In this document: positions 27,615 to 37,391 of the stretch, in pieces
How positions within the stretch are numbered: position 1 is the stretch's first letter
Layout of the letters: every line of letters starts with the position of its first letter
Assembly: GCF_025147465.1 (NCBI RefSeq)
Contig: NZ_JALXOZ010000004.1
Span: forward strand, 74,963-138,962
Length of the DNA: 64,000 nt
From: Dermabacter sp. p3-SID358
Lineage (GTDB): Bacteria > Actinomycetota > Actinomycetes > Actinomycetales > Dermabacteraceae
Reading direction: 5' to 3'
The notes under the pieces: model-generated
Told to the model about the DNA's origin: nothing
The model's database searches: none
Seen by the model: the letters and a program-made list of their open reading frames with translations, nothing else
Made by a program: the position numbers and the translations under genes

Positions 27615-29442
27615 GGCAGCTCCCTTCATTCGTGCCGAGATCATCGAGGTCAATCACGCTTGCGCCCGCATTCCTGAAGCGCTGGTCGTGTGTAATGACG
27701 ATGACCGCGGCATCTTCGGCGAAAAACCTACCGGGGGTGAGGATACCCTCCATGAGCTCGGAAGCGAGATCGAGGTTGAGATGCTCGGTTGGTTCGTCAA
27801 GGATCGTCACGGGGCTGCCGTGCGCGATTGCGCGGGCCAGCAACAGTCTTCGTCGCTCACCTCCGGAAACATCCTCGCCGCCACTTCCGAGGATCGTGTC
27901 GAGCCCGGCGGGTAGAGCGGCCAACCACGAATCAAGGCCCGCGAGGGCGAGAGCGTGGGTGATCTCTTCATCCGTCAAGTCGCCCCGCACCACGCGAAGG
28001 TTTTCCCGCACGCTCGTCGCAAACACGTGAGCGTCCTCCGCAAAAAACGTCACGCAAGAGGCGAGCCGAGCCGAATCAAGCGAGGAGAGAGGAACGTCGC
28101 CGTAGGCCACTTCGCCGCTCAGAGGTTTGAGGAGACCAGCGAGGGTGAGACCAAGGGTCGATTTTCCCCGCCCCGAGGCGCCGTACACGAGAGCGCGGCT
28201 TCCAGGGGAAAAGTTCAGCTCCAGGTCGTGGGCGAGCGGGCGATCAGCACTCCATCCGGTTGTGAGTGCACTAGCGGTGAGCGCGGCAGGCGCTGGGCGT
28301 TCGTGGCGTACCGGTGCGGGGACCGCGGCATTGTTCGCGGTTCCGACGGTTGCCGGGCGTTCGATAGCAGACTGCGCCTCTTCACTCGCAGCCCGCAGAG
28401 CATCGCGCACGCTCGAGCTCCTCTGAGTCTCGAGTGACGAGGCAACGGGAGCGCTCCCCGGATCAAGCGCCGCAAGACGTTCGGCTGCAACGATCGAACG
28501 GGCGCGCTGGCTCGCTGCTTGCGGAAGAACTGACGCCGCTTCGAAGCTTGACAGGGGCGCGAGGATAATGACGCCGATAATGCCGGCAGAGTGGCCCATG
28601 AAACCCCCGAGGACACCCGAGGTCTCGAGGTTGTACACGCCGCCCGCGGCGAGGATCGACCCCAGAAGTGCGGGGATCATCGCGATGTGGGTGCTGCTAC
28701 GCGCGAATGCGGAGGGAATGGCTGCCCTGTCGAGCGCTTTATCGAAGCGGGTCTGCGCTGCTTCGAAGTCGGCGAGAGTGTCGTGCCACTGGCCCTTGAC
28801 GCGCAGGACATCGGCGTAATCGAGAGCGAAAAGAGAAAGCGTATTGAGGTGGGCGCGTGCTTCGACGAGATCGCGCTCGGTTCTCAAGGCTGCCCGGAAA
28901 GCGAGGAGCGGCGCGATCACAGTGGCGAAGACTAGCCCCGCGAGCATCGCGAGTGCCGCCAAGGGAGAGAAGGGGGCGATCGTCGCGAGTACGGCAACCG
29001 CCATGAAGAGAGCGACGAGGGACGGAACAACCGCGCGGATAACATCATTTGCCATGTCCTCGGCGTCATCGCCTATACGCGCGAGCAGGTCTCCGCGCTT
29101 CAGTCGCCCAGCGATCGCAGGTGGCGCGCTCGCGAGACCTGCGTACACGTTGGTACGCAGGCGCGAAACTCCGGTGAGGGCTGCATCGTGAGTGAGCAGA
29201 CGTTCAAAGTAACGGAAAATGCCGCGGGAGATACCTAGCGCGCGTACGGAAACGACGGCAACGCTGAGGTCGAGGACAGGCGGCATCGTCCATGACTTCG
29301 TGATGAGGTAACCGGAGACCACGGCGAGGGCGAAAGCGCTCCCGAGGGTTGCGGTGCCCGCCGCGACCGCCGCGGTGAGTTGGCGCGGGCCGATCTCCAT
29401 GAGCTCATGCATTCGCGTAAGAGCGCGGGTCGAGAACTTCAC
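27592..29442 (-). CDS. cydC: Thiol reductant ABC exporter, subunit CydC
   Basis: Half of the heterodimeric CydDC exporter of cysteine and glutathione-type thiols, needed for cytochrome bd assembly. About six N-terminal membrane segments (residues ~20-300), then an ABC domain with Walker A VYGASGRGKSTLGL, signature SGGERRRLLLARAIA and Walker B VTILDEPTEHLN. 616 aa; an Ala/Ser/Pro-rich linker at about 330-390 makes it longer than the usual ~570. GTG start overlaps the cydD stop by 4 nt. It ends inside the start region of the sensor kinase. Confidence 0.9.
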   Translation of the reverse strand: MKFSTRALTRMHELMEIGPRQLTAAVAAGTATLGSAFALAVVSGYLITKSWTMPPVLDLSVAVVSVRALGISRGIFRYFERLLTHDAALTGVSRLRTNVYAGLASAPPAIAGRLKRGDLLARIGDDAEDMANDVIRAVVPSLVALFMAVAVLATIAPFSPLAALAMLAGLVFATVIAPLLAFRAALRTERDLVEARAHLNTLSLFALDYADVLRVKGQWHDTLADFEAAQTRFDKALDRAAIPSAFARSSTHIAMIPALLGSILAAGGVYNLETSGVLGGFMGHSAGIIGVIILAPLSSFEAASVLPQAASQRARSIVAAERLAALDPGSAPVASSLETQRSSSVRDALRAASEEAQSAIERPATVGTANNAAVPAPVRHERPAPAALTASALTTGWSADRPLAHDLELNFSPGSRALVYGASGRGKSTLGLTLAGLLKPLSGEVAYGDVPLSSLDSARLASCVTFFAEDAHVFATSVRENLRVVRGDLTDEEITHALALAGLDSWLAALPAGLDTILGSGGEDVSGGERRRLLLARAIAHGSPVTILDEPTEHLNLDLASELMEGILTPGRFFAEDAAVIVITHDQRFRNAGASVIDLDDLGTNEGSCHVERHAN

Positions 29443-31157
29443 GAGACCACCGCCGCATCTTCGGCGTGCACGTCGATGACCTGGTCCGCGATATCGAGAA
29501 GCGCCTGCCTGTGGGCGGTCATGAGTACGCTCGAGCCACGCTCGCGCAGAGTCTCGAGAAAACGCACGATCATCGCTTCGCTCTCCCCATCGAGGTGAGA
29601 GGTCGGTTCATCGAGGATCACGAAGGGCTTCGCTTCGAGGAGTGCAGCCGTCAGAGCCACGCGTTGGCGCTGACCGACGGAAATCCCGGTACCGCCGCGG
29701 CCGAGTTCGACATCCCAACCGTGCACGCCAACGACGTGCGTGTGAAGGCCCGTCGCGCGCGCGGCACCCTCGATGAGGTCATGTGCTTCCGTACTCGCCG
29801 GTTCAATACCCGTGGGAAGCGCCTGTTCAAGAATTTCTCTGAGAGCGCCTGGCCCCACGACCGGGCGCTGCGGGAGCCACGCGATTTGCGCCCACAGGCC
29901 TTCTTTCTCGACTGCTTCCAGGGGAGTAACGGCGCCATCGGCAGCGAGGAAGGCGATGGACCCCGATGTAGGTGCAAGGAGACCAAGGATTGCCGCGATC
30001 GACGTGGACTTGCCCTCCCCGCTCGCACCTCGCAGCGCAGTGATGTCACCTGGGTGAATCGTGCACGTGAGGTCGGCGGGTGCGAGCCGTTCACGTCCGG
30101 CGACGCTCAAGTTCTGGATAACGATGCTTGAGGTCGAAAGATCGGGAGTAGCCGGGCACTGTGAACCTTCGCCTCGTTCCGCCTCCCCGACCGTGGGAGC
30201 GTTGAGCACCTCGAAAGTGGCATCGACGGCGGCGAGGCCGTCGGTTGACGCGTGGAATTGCTGGCCCACGAGGCGCAAAGGGAGGTACACCTCGGCCGCG
30301 AGCACGAGAACGGCGATTGCGGGGAAAAGCTCCATGCTGCCGCTCACAAGACGAAGGCCGATCGAAACCGCGATGAGCGCGACCCCAAGGGTGGCGATCA
30401 GTTCGAGAGCGAAGCTCGAAAGAAACGCCCACGCGAGGGTTGTCATCGCGGACTTCTTGTGGCGAGCGCCGAGATCCGCGACGATCCTCTCGGAGCCTTT
30501 GGAACGTCCGAGAGCCCGAAGCGTGGGAAGACCCTCGACCAGATCAAGGGTCTCCGACCACAGGTTGCGCATCGTTGCGAGGGAGCGCGCCGAGGACCCC
30601 TCTGTCATCTTCCCGATGAGGATCATGAAGATCGGGATCAGGGGGAGAGCGATGCAGGCGACGACTGCGCTCGTCAGGTCCCACACGGCGATCGCGATGA
30701 GCGCGAGCGGGGTAACTGTCGCCGAGAGCGCAAGTTGGGGAACGTAGCCCGTGAGGTAGGGGCGCAAGTTCTCGAGACCCGCAGTGGCAAGGGTCGCGGT
30801 CGACGCTGCTTGATTCGCTCGCCCGCGTGGACCGAGAGCGGCGTTCTTCTCGACAACGGCGCGCCGGAGCTCACCAATCGTGTCCGTAGCCGCACGATGT
30901 CCCGTGGCTTGCGTGTACCACACTGCACAGGCACGCAAAAGAAGCGCAGCTGTGAGGATCGCGAGCGGTAGAGGATTCTCATGCGGCCACGTTCGTTCCG
31001 CGAGGAGGGCTTCGCCGAGCGAAGCCACACACCATGCGGTTGTAATAGCGCAAACAGCCTCCACGAGGCCCAAGACAACGGTGCGAATAACATGCGCGCG
31101 AGCGCTAGAGACGTGGCGGAGGAGTCTCGGATCAAGTGGAGGCTGTCGCTTTGCCAA
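29439..31157 (-). CDS. cydD: Thiol reductant ABC exporter, subunit CydD
   Basis: Partner half-transporter of CydC. N-terminal transmembrane domain with about six helices (residues ~20-300), followed by an ABC domain with Walker A LRGASGEGKSTS, signature SVGQRQRVALTAALL and Walker B FVILDEPTSHLD. 572 aa, normal. It starts 7 nt after cydB. Together with cydC it makes the four-gene cydABDC order common in actinobacteria. Confidence 0.91.
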   Translation of the reverse strand: MAKRQPPLDPRLLRHVSSARAHVIRTVVLGLVEAVCAITTAWCVASLGEALLAERTWPHENPLPLAILTAALLLRACAVWYTQATGHRAATDTIGELRRAVVEKNAALGPRGRANQAASTATLATAGLENLRPYLTGYVPQLALSATVTPLALIAIAVWDLTSAVVACIALPLIPIFMILIGKMTEGSSARSLATMRNLWSETLDLVEGLPTLRALGRSKGSERIVADLGARHKKSAMTTLAWAFLSSFALELIATLGVALIAVSIGLRLVSGSMELFPAIAVLVLAAEVYLPLRLVGQQFHASTDGLAAVDATFEVLNAPTVGEAERGEGSQCPATPDLSTSSIVIQNLSVAGRERLAPADLTCTIHPGDITALRGASGEGKSTSIAAILGLLAPTSGSIAFLAADGAVTPLEAVEKEGLWAQIAWLPQRPVVGPGALREILEQALPTGIEPASTEAHDLIEGAARATGLHTHVVGVHGWDVELGRGGTGISVGQRQRVALTAALLEAKPFVILDEPTSHLDGESEAMIVRFLETLRERGSSVLMTAHRQALLDIADQVIDVHAEDAAVVS

Positions 31158-31164
31158 AAGTGTT

Positions 31165-32253
31165 TTAGCTTTCCGTGTTGAAGGCTTCGCGGTAGCCCTC
31201 TTTCGCCTTTCGTGCGAGGTTCGCCGCGTGGGCGGCCGGGAAACCCTCGCCAGTCACACGCGCGCGGAACACCCAGTAGGCCCAAGCCTGGTAGGCGAGA
31301 ACGATTGGCAGAAGGACCACCGTTGCGATCGTCATGACGCGAAGAGTGTACTCGGTGCTCGAGGCATTCATGACGGTCAGTGAGAGCGCAGGATCATTAG
31401 CCGCGGGGAGCACATTCGGGAAAATTGCCCCGAAGGCCATGACCGTCGCGAAGGCGATAGCTACGGATGTCGAGGTGAACGCGAGGCCCTCGCGGCGAGC
31501 CCGGTTGAGGACGAGTGCGCCGATGAGGGCGAGAGCCGCGATCACGAGCGGGATCCACGTCCACGCGTTGTTCGAGTAAGCGATCTGGGCCCAAAGGACC
31601 CATGCTGCCGCTGCAAGGATCGTGGGGAACACGATGATGCCCGCAAGCTTATTTGCGTCCTCACGCACTCCGTCAGTTGTGCGCAGTGCAAGGAAAAGGG
31701 TGCCGTGCAGCCAGAAAAGGAGCACGAACACAACGCCAGCGAGCAAAGCGAATGGGTTGAGAAGGTCGAAGAGTGAATCAGTGACGACGCTCTTACCTCC
31801 GGCATTCGCCTCCATGTTGACGCCGCGCACGATGTTGCCCACAGCGACGCCCCAAATCAGGGCCGGAACGAGACCGCCAATGAAATGGCAGATGTCCCAC
31901 GCCAACTTCCAGGATGCGCTCTCGACTTTGTTGCGGTACTTGAACGCGCAGATGCGCACGATGAGTGCCACGAGAATGATGATGAGCGCGAGGTAGAAGC
32001 CCGAGAACATCGTCGCGTACCACTCGGGGAAGGCCGCAAAGAGGGCACCGCCACCCACGAGGATCCACACCTCGTTGGCATCCCACACGGGGCCAATGGT
32101 CGTGAGGATCTGGTTTTTACGCTTCTCGTCACCCTTGCCGAGTGCGAAAACATTCATGCCGACGCCGAAATCGAAGCCCTCGAGAACGAAGTAGCCGAGG
32201 AACAGCACTGCGACGAGGATGAACCACAGGGTCTGTAGGAACGTTGCTTCCAT
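31165..32253 (-). CDS. cydB: Cytochrome bd ubiquinol oxidase subunit II
   Basis: Integral membrane subunit II of cytochrome bd oxidase, with about eight hydrophobic helices. Seen: LQTLWFILVAVLFLGYFVLEGFDFGVGMN at the N terminus (given here in part), DANEVWILVGGGALFAAFPEW and SWKLAWDICHFIGGLVPALIWG. 362 aa. A ribosome site (GAAAGGAG) precedes ATG 32253. It lies 19 bp after cydA and 7 bp before cydD. Confidence 0.93.
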   Translation of the reverse strand: MEATFLQTLWFILVAVLFLGYFVLEGFDFGVGMNVFALGKGDEKRKNQILTTIGPVWDANEVWILVGGGALFAAFPEWYATMFSGFYLALIIILVALIVRICAFKYRNKVESASWKLAWDICHFIGGLVPALIWGVAVGNIVRGVNMEANAGGKSVVTDSLFDLLNPFALLAGVVFVLLFWLHGTLFLALRTTDGVREDANKLAGIIVFPTILAAAAWVLWAQIAYSNNAWTWIPLVIAALALIGALVLNRARREGLAFTSTSVAIAFATVMAFGAIFPNVLPAANDPALSLTVMNASSTEYTLRVMTIATVVLLPIVLAYQAWAYWVFRARVTGEGFPAAHAANLARKAKEGYREAFNTES

Positions 32254-32272
32254 GATTGTCTACTCCTTTCTC

Positions 32273-33847
32273 TCAGTAGCCAAAGCTGATGGTCGGTGTT
32301 TCGAACTCCTCGTGTGTCGCGCCCTCGTTCTTGGTGAGGGCGCGGGGAGCCTTGATGTCCTTCACGGCCTGCTTGTGCATGAGGTAGTACCACACGACGG
32401 CGAGCACACCGTAGAGGAGCGTGAAGACCACGAGAGAGACGATCACCTGCCAGCCTTCGTGGCCGGAGACACCTTGCATGGTGAGCAGACGCACGAGCGG
32501 GTCACCGTCGGGTGATGGCGCGACAATCCACGGCTGTCGCCCCATCTCGGTAAAGATCCAGCCGAAGGCGTTGGCGAGGAACGGCATGGGGATCGAGAGA
32601 ATCGCGAAGCGTGCGAACCACCTTGATCCCGACGTGCGAGCGTTCTCTCCCTTACCCCTGGTGATCCAGAATGCCCACACGGCAAGAATGCCGCAGAAAA
32701 CGGCGAAGCCGATCATGAGGCGGAACGACCAATAGGTGACGAAGAGATTCGGTCGGTAGTCGACATCGACGGTCTTGCCGCTCGCATCGACGGCGGTTGC
32801 GCCGTACTTTTCCTTGTACTCGGCGTTGAGCTCCGTCACGCCCTTGAGCGTGGCGTTCGGATCGTTGGTTGCGAGGATCGAGGTCACGTAGGGAACTTCG
32901 ATGATGTGTGAGATGTCGCTGCAGTCCTGCGAGAACGCACGAGGGCCCGCGACCGAGAGGATCGAGAAGCTCGCACCGGTCTCGGTGTGGCACAGGGCCT
33001 CGGCCGACGCCATCTTCATGGGCTGCTGCTCGAACATGAGCTTGCCCTGGAAGTCGCCGGAAGCAAACAAGCCGACGGCGGAAAGCACCATAACGAGAAC
33101 GCCAAAGCGCGTGGCGGGGCGCCAGACATTCTTTGCGAGGTGGCTTGCGGCGGCTTGATCCTCACTCGACAAGGCTTGATCTTCAGCTCGATTGTGGTTC
33201 TTTACCATGTGCCAGGCGGCAATGCCTGTCACGAAACAGCCAGCTACGAGCCAAGCGCCCGCGATCACGTGGGGGAAAGCAGCGAGGGTCGTGACATTCG
33301 TGAGCAGGGCGAAAATACCACCTTGCGACGGATCGAGTTCGGCGCGGCCAGTCTCCGGGTTGAACACCGCGGCAACGGGGTGCTGCATGAAGGAGTTCGC
33401 GGCAATGATGAAGTATGCCGAGAGGGTTGTGCCGATCGCGACCATCCAGATCGTGAGCAGGTGGAGGCCCTTGGGGAGACGGTTCCAACCGAAAATCCAG
33501 AGGCCCAGGAAGGTCGATTCCATGAAGAATGCCGCGAGCCCTTCGAGTGCGAGCGGCGCACCGAAGATGTCGCCAACGAAGCGGGAATATTCTGACCAGT
33601 TGAGGCCGAATTGGAACTCCTGGACGATACCGGTGGCAATGCCGATACCGAAGTTCACGATAAGCATCGAACCAAAGAATTTCGTGATGCGCGTCCACGA
33701 ATCGGCCTTCACGGGGTCTTTCGCGCGCACGGCGATCGTCTGCATGATCGCGACGAGGAGCGAGAGGCCAATTGTGAGCGGCACGAAAATGAAGTGGTAG
33801 ACGGTCGTAATGCCGAACTGCCACCGCGCGAGATCGAGCGCTTCCAT
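32273..33847 (-). CDS. cydA: Cytochrome bd ubiquinol oxidase subunit I
   Basis: Catalytic subunit reducing O2 to water with quinol electrons, three haems. Seen: H18 in YHFIF (haem b595 ligand), E102 and E110 in ALEGLAAFFMEST, H193 in FPHVIAG and M378 in SFRLMIG (haem b558 ligands), GRQPW in the C-terminal half. The Q-loop is the short actinobacterial type and contains two cysteines (C286, C309), reminiscent of the disulfide reported in mycobacterial CydA. 524 aa, about nine helices. First gene of cydABDC-kinase. Confidence 0.93.
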   Translation of the reverse strand: MEALDLARWQFGITTVYHFIFVPLTIGLSLLVAIMQTIAVRAKDPVKADSWTRITKFFGSMLIVNFGIGIATGIVQEFQFGLNWSEYSRFVGDIFGAPLALEGLAAFFMESTFLGLWIFGWNRLPKGLHLLTIWMVAIGTTLSAYFIIAANSFMQHPVAAVFNPETGRAELDPSQGGIFALLTNVTTLAAFPHVIAGAWLVAGCFVTGIAAWHMVKNHNRAEDQALSSEDQAAASHLAKNVWRPATRFGVLVMVLSAVGLFASGDFQGKLMFEQQPMKMASAEALCHTETGASFSILSVAGPRAFSQDCSDISHIIEVPYVTSILATNDPNATLKGVTELNAEYKEKYGATAVDASGKTVDVDYRPNLFVTYWSFRLMIGFAVFCGILAVWAFWITRGKGENARTSGSRWFARFAILSIPMPFLANAFGWIFTEMGRQPWIVAPSPDGDPLVRLLTMQGVSGHEGWQVIVSLVVFTLLYGVLAVVWYYLMHKQAVKDIKAPRALTKNEGATHEEFETPTISFGY

Positions 33848-34362
33848 GGGCGTCCTTTTCTAGACGAGGGACAGGGAGATTCACCTTCAGGCTAGAAACC
33901 TCAAGGCCAGCGGAACGGGACTTTGGGCCCGCCGTTGATGCGTGCCATTCTACGCCTCTCATCACTTCTGTGGCAGGAACGATTCGCCGTGTTGACCACG
34001 CTATTTACGCAATTGAAAACTCGTGAAAAGTTCTGCGACTGTTCGGGGTGAGCGCATGCCTTCGCAATGGCGAGTCGCAAGTGTCGATCCGGGGAGCGGC
34101 AAGACGGCTGACTTCCTGCGAGCGATTCGCGCTTTCGTATGCGATACTTGGGGGCGATGTTTACGTCGACGCATCCGGCGTAAAGGATCCTCCGTTACTC
34201 GGGTGTCGCTCCGGCCACGCTTTGGCCGTGACGCAAGGCACCGGGTGTCGCAGCGCTAAATCAAAGCAGCGCGAAGGGGGAGGTTTATTCGGCTTCCGCC
34301 TACGGGCGATGACACATGGCGGCACCAGGATGCGCTGGGCCGCTCTAGAACGGAGCAGCCAC
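33848..34362. other. Divergent cydA/rne intergenic region
   Basis: 515 bp without a convincing gene, although the frame of rne stays open upstream to 34048. A hairpin can form from GCGACT (34035-34040) and AGTCGC (34073-34078). A second one, CGGCCA/TGGCCG with a 5-nt loop, lies at 34212-34228. TAGCCT on the minus strand (33888-33893) is a weak -10 candidate for cydA. No Rex or CRP-type palindrome was recognised. Confidence 0.5.
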
Positions 34363-37305
34363 ATGGCTGAAGTGGATCCTCAGAACGAATCCTCAAGTAC
34401 AGAGGGCGCCGCGCGCCCTCGACGACGAGTCCGGCGCGTCGCGGGAGCCCCTGCGGGAGCTCCAACGGTGAGTGCCGAGCAGCCGGTGCCGACCTCGACG
34501 GCGCACACGAGCGTCGCGTCACAAGCTTCCGCCGTCGTGAGCGACGCAAAGCCTCTCAACCTACGTGAACGTCGCCTCGCTGCGAAACGTGCAAGCGAAC
34601 AGGCGAAGGGAACAGAGACCGCTACAGAGCCATCGTCCGCGACGAGTGGTGTGGACACTCCCACTGAACCAGGCATCGAATCTCCCGAACAGGAGGCAGC
34701 CCCGCAGGGATCCGTCGAGAAGACGCCGAGCGAGCCACCTCATTCCGACAGCATCGAGGTCGAAAGTGACACCGACGCGCCTGACGAGCTCACCACCGAA
34801 CCTTTCGATCTCTCGAGCGACCTCAAGGCTCTCGCCGATTCCCGCCAGAGCGTCGAGGTAGGCGAGGAGGCGTCGGCCCCCGACATGCTTGACTTTGCTT
34901 CCCTCCTGTTTCAAGCCCCCACCCCGACCGCGGAGCTGAGTGACGAGGCGAGCGAGGCAAATGGCGACGATGCTTCGGGTGACCCGTTCGCCGAAGCTTC
35001 CGTGGACATCACCTTCGGGGCGCCTGATCTCGAAGCGGCACGTCGCGCGGCAATCGAGCGTGCGGAGCGAGAATCGCGCGAAGCAGCACGAACAGAACGC
35101 CGCGCGAAGAAACGCGACGCCAACGAGGACACCTCAGAAGAGAACGCGACCGATTCAAACGGTAGCGACACCGAGAATTCCGGTGATTCCGAGAGTGATG
35201 ATTCGCAGCGCAGCTCGCGCAGGCGCCGTCGCCGGGGCGGCCGCGGCCGTAGGGGGCGTGGCGGCAAGAGCGACCAGGACTCAAGTTCGAACGGTAACGA
35301 CGAGGAGGGTGCGAAGGACTCTTCGGGTGAGCCTTCTCGTGAGGATGACTCAAGCGAGAACGACGAGGATTCGAGCACCTCGAGCCGCCGACGCCGTCGC
35401 CGACGCCGGAGCTCGGGCAGCTCCGATGACCCCCAGCCGGATGATCCGCCCAACACCGTCGTGAGAGTCCGCGAGGCCCGCGATGAGGTGAAAGCTGTCA
35501 AGGGCTCGACTCGTCTCGAGGCGAAGAAGCAGCGCCGCCGTGAAGGCCGTGAATCCGGAAGGCGCCGCCATTCGATCACCGAGTCGGAGTTCCTTGCCCG
35601 CCGCGAGTCCGTGAAACGCACGATGATCGTCCGAGAGCGCCCGGGTAGAACCCAGATCGTTGTTCTCGAGGACAACATCCTCGTCGAACACTACGTGGCA
35701 CAGAAGTCTCACACGTCGATGGTGGGCAACGTTTACCTCGGCAAGGTGCAGAATGTTCTTCCCTCGATGGAGGCAGCATTCGTAGACATCGGTCGCGGCC
35801 GCAACGCCGTGCTGTACGCGGGCGAAGTGAACTGGGATGCCGCGGGCCTCGAGGGGCAGCCGCGTCGAATTGAGTCGGCGCTCAAGGCCGGTGACCCCGT
35901 GCTCGTTCAGGTGACGAAGGATCCGATTGGCCACAAGGGGGCGCGCCTCACGAGCCAGATCTCGCTTCCAGGGCGCTACCTCGTGTACGTTCCAGGCGGG
36001 TCGATGACAGGCATTAGCCGCAAACTTCCGGATAAGGAACGTTCGCGCCTCAAGAAAATCCTCAAGTCGATCGTTCCTGCGGATGCCGGCGTGATCGTGC
36101 GCACCGCTGCCGAAGGCGCGAGCGAGGAAGAGCTCACGCGCGACGTCGAGCGCCTCCAGAAGCAGTGGGAAAAGATCGAAAAGGCGAGCGCAAAGGGGAA
36201 GGGAGCCCCGACGGCCCTCTCGACAGAACCGGATCTCGCGATCAAGGTCGTGCGCGACATCTTCAACGAAGACTTCACTTCACTCATCGTCGAAGGCGAG
36301 AGCGTTTATAAGGAGCTCCACGAGTACATCAGCGAGGTCGCGCCCGACCTTCTTGAACGCGTGACGAAGCACGTGGGCGAGAAGGACTCTTTTGCGAAGT
36401 ACCGTGTGGACGAGCAGCTCATGAAGGCGATGGATCGCAAGGTCTACCTGCCCTCGGGTGGCTCGCTCGTCATCGACCGCACCGAGGCGATGACCGTGGT
36501 CGACGTCAATACGGGGAAGTTCACGGGAACGGGCGGCTCGCTTGAAGAAACGGTGACGCGCAACAACCTCGAGGCAGCCGAAGAGATCGTGCGCCAGCTT
36601 CGCCTCCGCGATATCGGTGGCATCATTGTCGTGGACTTCATCGACATGGTTCTCGAAGCAAACCGTGATCTCGTGCTTCGCCGTATGATCGAGTGCCTTT
36701 CGCGGGACCGCACAAAGCACCAGGTCGCAGAAGTGACGAGTCTCGGGCTCGTGCAGATGACCCGCAAGCGCGTCGGCGCGGGACTCGTTGAGACCTTCTC
36801 CAGCATGTGCGAATCGTGCAACGGTCGTGGCATCCAGATTGATCTCGACGGTCAGCATCACCACGAACCACCCGCATTCGAGGATGAGCCTAAGAAGTCA
36901 CGTCGGCGCTCGAAAAGGTCGAAGAATTCCGAGGGCGATTCGAATAGGTCGAAAGGGCGTGACTCAAAGGGTTCTTCCTCCGACGACAAGGCGAACTCGG
37001 CGAAGGATGCCGTCCAAGATCTCGTGGATTCGAAAGCGGCATCGGATGTGCACCGGCTCGAGGAAAACGAAGAATCGCGAGCCCTTGCGAGGGCGACAAT
37101 CGCCTCGATCGCCGCGGCGAGCACGGGGCACTCGGCTCCCGAGGTGATGGTTGACGGTCAGGTCATCGCGCCGGTAGAGGGGAAGAAGGCTCCCGGATCG
37201 GAAAAAGCGCGCGAGGAATCTGGGAGCCACGAGGCTTCCAATTCTGTCGCTACTGAGACGGGGGCCACGGCTGTGGATCACAGTGAGGATCCCGGTCGCG
37301 AGTGA
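34363..37305 (+). CDS. rne: Ribonuclease E/G family endoribonuclease
   Basis: 980-aa RNase E/G. Residues ~1-400 are low-complexity: acidic Ser/Glu/Asp runs and two arginine-rich patches (about 283-300 and 340-352). An S1-containing catalytic region follows: RTQIVVLEDN (about 427), SMVGNVYLGKVQNVLPSMEAAFVDIG, MTVVDVNTGKFTG and IIVVDFIDM with the Mg-binding aspartates, and the zinc-link CESCNGRG (about 815). The tail is again charged. ATG 34363 is chosen for GGAG upstream and because MAEVDPQ begins the protein-like sequence. The flanking disordered arms resemble actinobacterial RNase E, a degradosome scaffold. Confidence 0.9.
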   Translation: MAEVDPQNESSSTEGAARPRRRVRRVAGAPAGAPTVSAEQPVPTSTAHTSVASQASAVVSDAKPLNLRERRLAAKRASEQAKGTETATEPSSATSGVDTPTEPGIESPEQEAAPQGSVEKTPSEPPHSDSIEVESDTDAPDELTTEPFDLSSDLKALADSRQSVEVGEEASAPDMLDFASLLFQAPTPTAELSDEASEANGDDASGDPFAEASVDITFGAPDLEAARRAAIERAERESREAARTERRAKKRDANEDTSEENATDSNGSDTENSGDSESDDSQRSSRRRRRRGGRGRRGRGGKSDQDSSSNGNDEEGAKDSSGEPSREDDSSENDEDSSTSSRRRRRRRRSSGSSDDPQPDDPPNTVVRVREARDEVKAVKGSTRLEAKKQRRREGRESGRRRHSITESEFLARRESVKRTMIVRERPGRTQIVVLEDNILVEHYVAQKSHTSMVGNVYLGKVQNVLPSMEAAFVDIGRGRNAVLYAGEVNWDAAGLEGQPRRIESALKAGDPVLVQVTKDPIGHKGARLTSQISLPGRYLVYVPGGSMTGISRKLPDKERSRLKKILKSIVPADAGVIVRTAAEGASEEELTRDVERLQKQWEKIEKASAKGKGAPTALSTEPDLAIKVVRDIFNEDFTSLIVEGESVYKELHEYISEVAPDLLERVTKHVGEKDSFAKYRVDEQLMKAMDRKVYLPSGGSLVIDRTEAMTVVDVNTGKFTGTGGSLEETVTRNNLEAAEEIVRQLRLRDIGGIIVVDFIDMVLEANRDLVLRRMIECLSRDRTKHQVAEVTSLGLVQMTRKRVGAGLVETFSSMCESCNGRGIQIDLDGQHHHEPPAFEDEPKKSRRRSKRSKNSEGDSNRSKGRDSKGSSSDDKANSAKDAVQDLVDSKAASDVHRLEENEESRALARATIASIAAASTGHSAPEVMVDGQVIAPVEGKKAPGSEKAREESGSHEASNSVATETGATAVDHSEDPGRE

Positions 37306-37362
37306 CGTGATGAGTTCCACAGCATTCCCGGTTATTTTCCCAGGTCGTGGCGCCTGCGCCGG

Positions 37363-37391
37363 TTGAATCTGGAGAAGGTATTTCGTAAGCT
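37363..37391 (+). promoter_or_regulatory. Promoter candidate for rplU-rpmA
   Basis: TTGAAT (37363-37368) and TAAGCT (37386-37391) are spaced by 17 bp. Transcription from about 37398 would give a ~150-nt leader before rplU. The leader contains the self-complementary AACCGCGCGGTT near 37490, so leader-based control is possible. Confidence 0.55.

Noticed and set aside
34048..34362. 105-codon upstream extension of RNase E
   Set aside because: Composition is unlike a protein and includes hairpins; ATG 34363 has a ribosome site and starts the conserved-looking N terminus.
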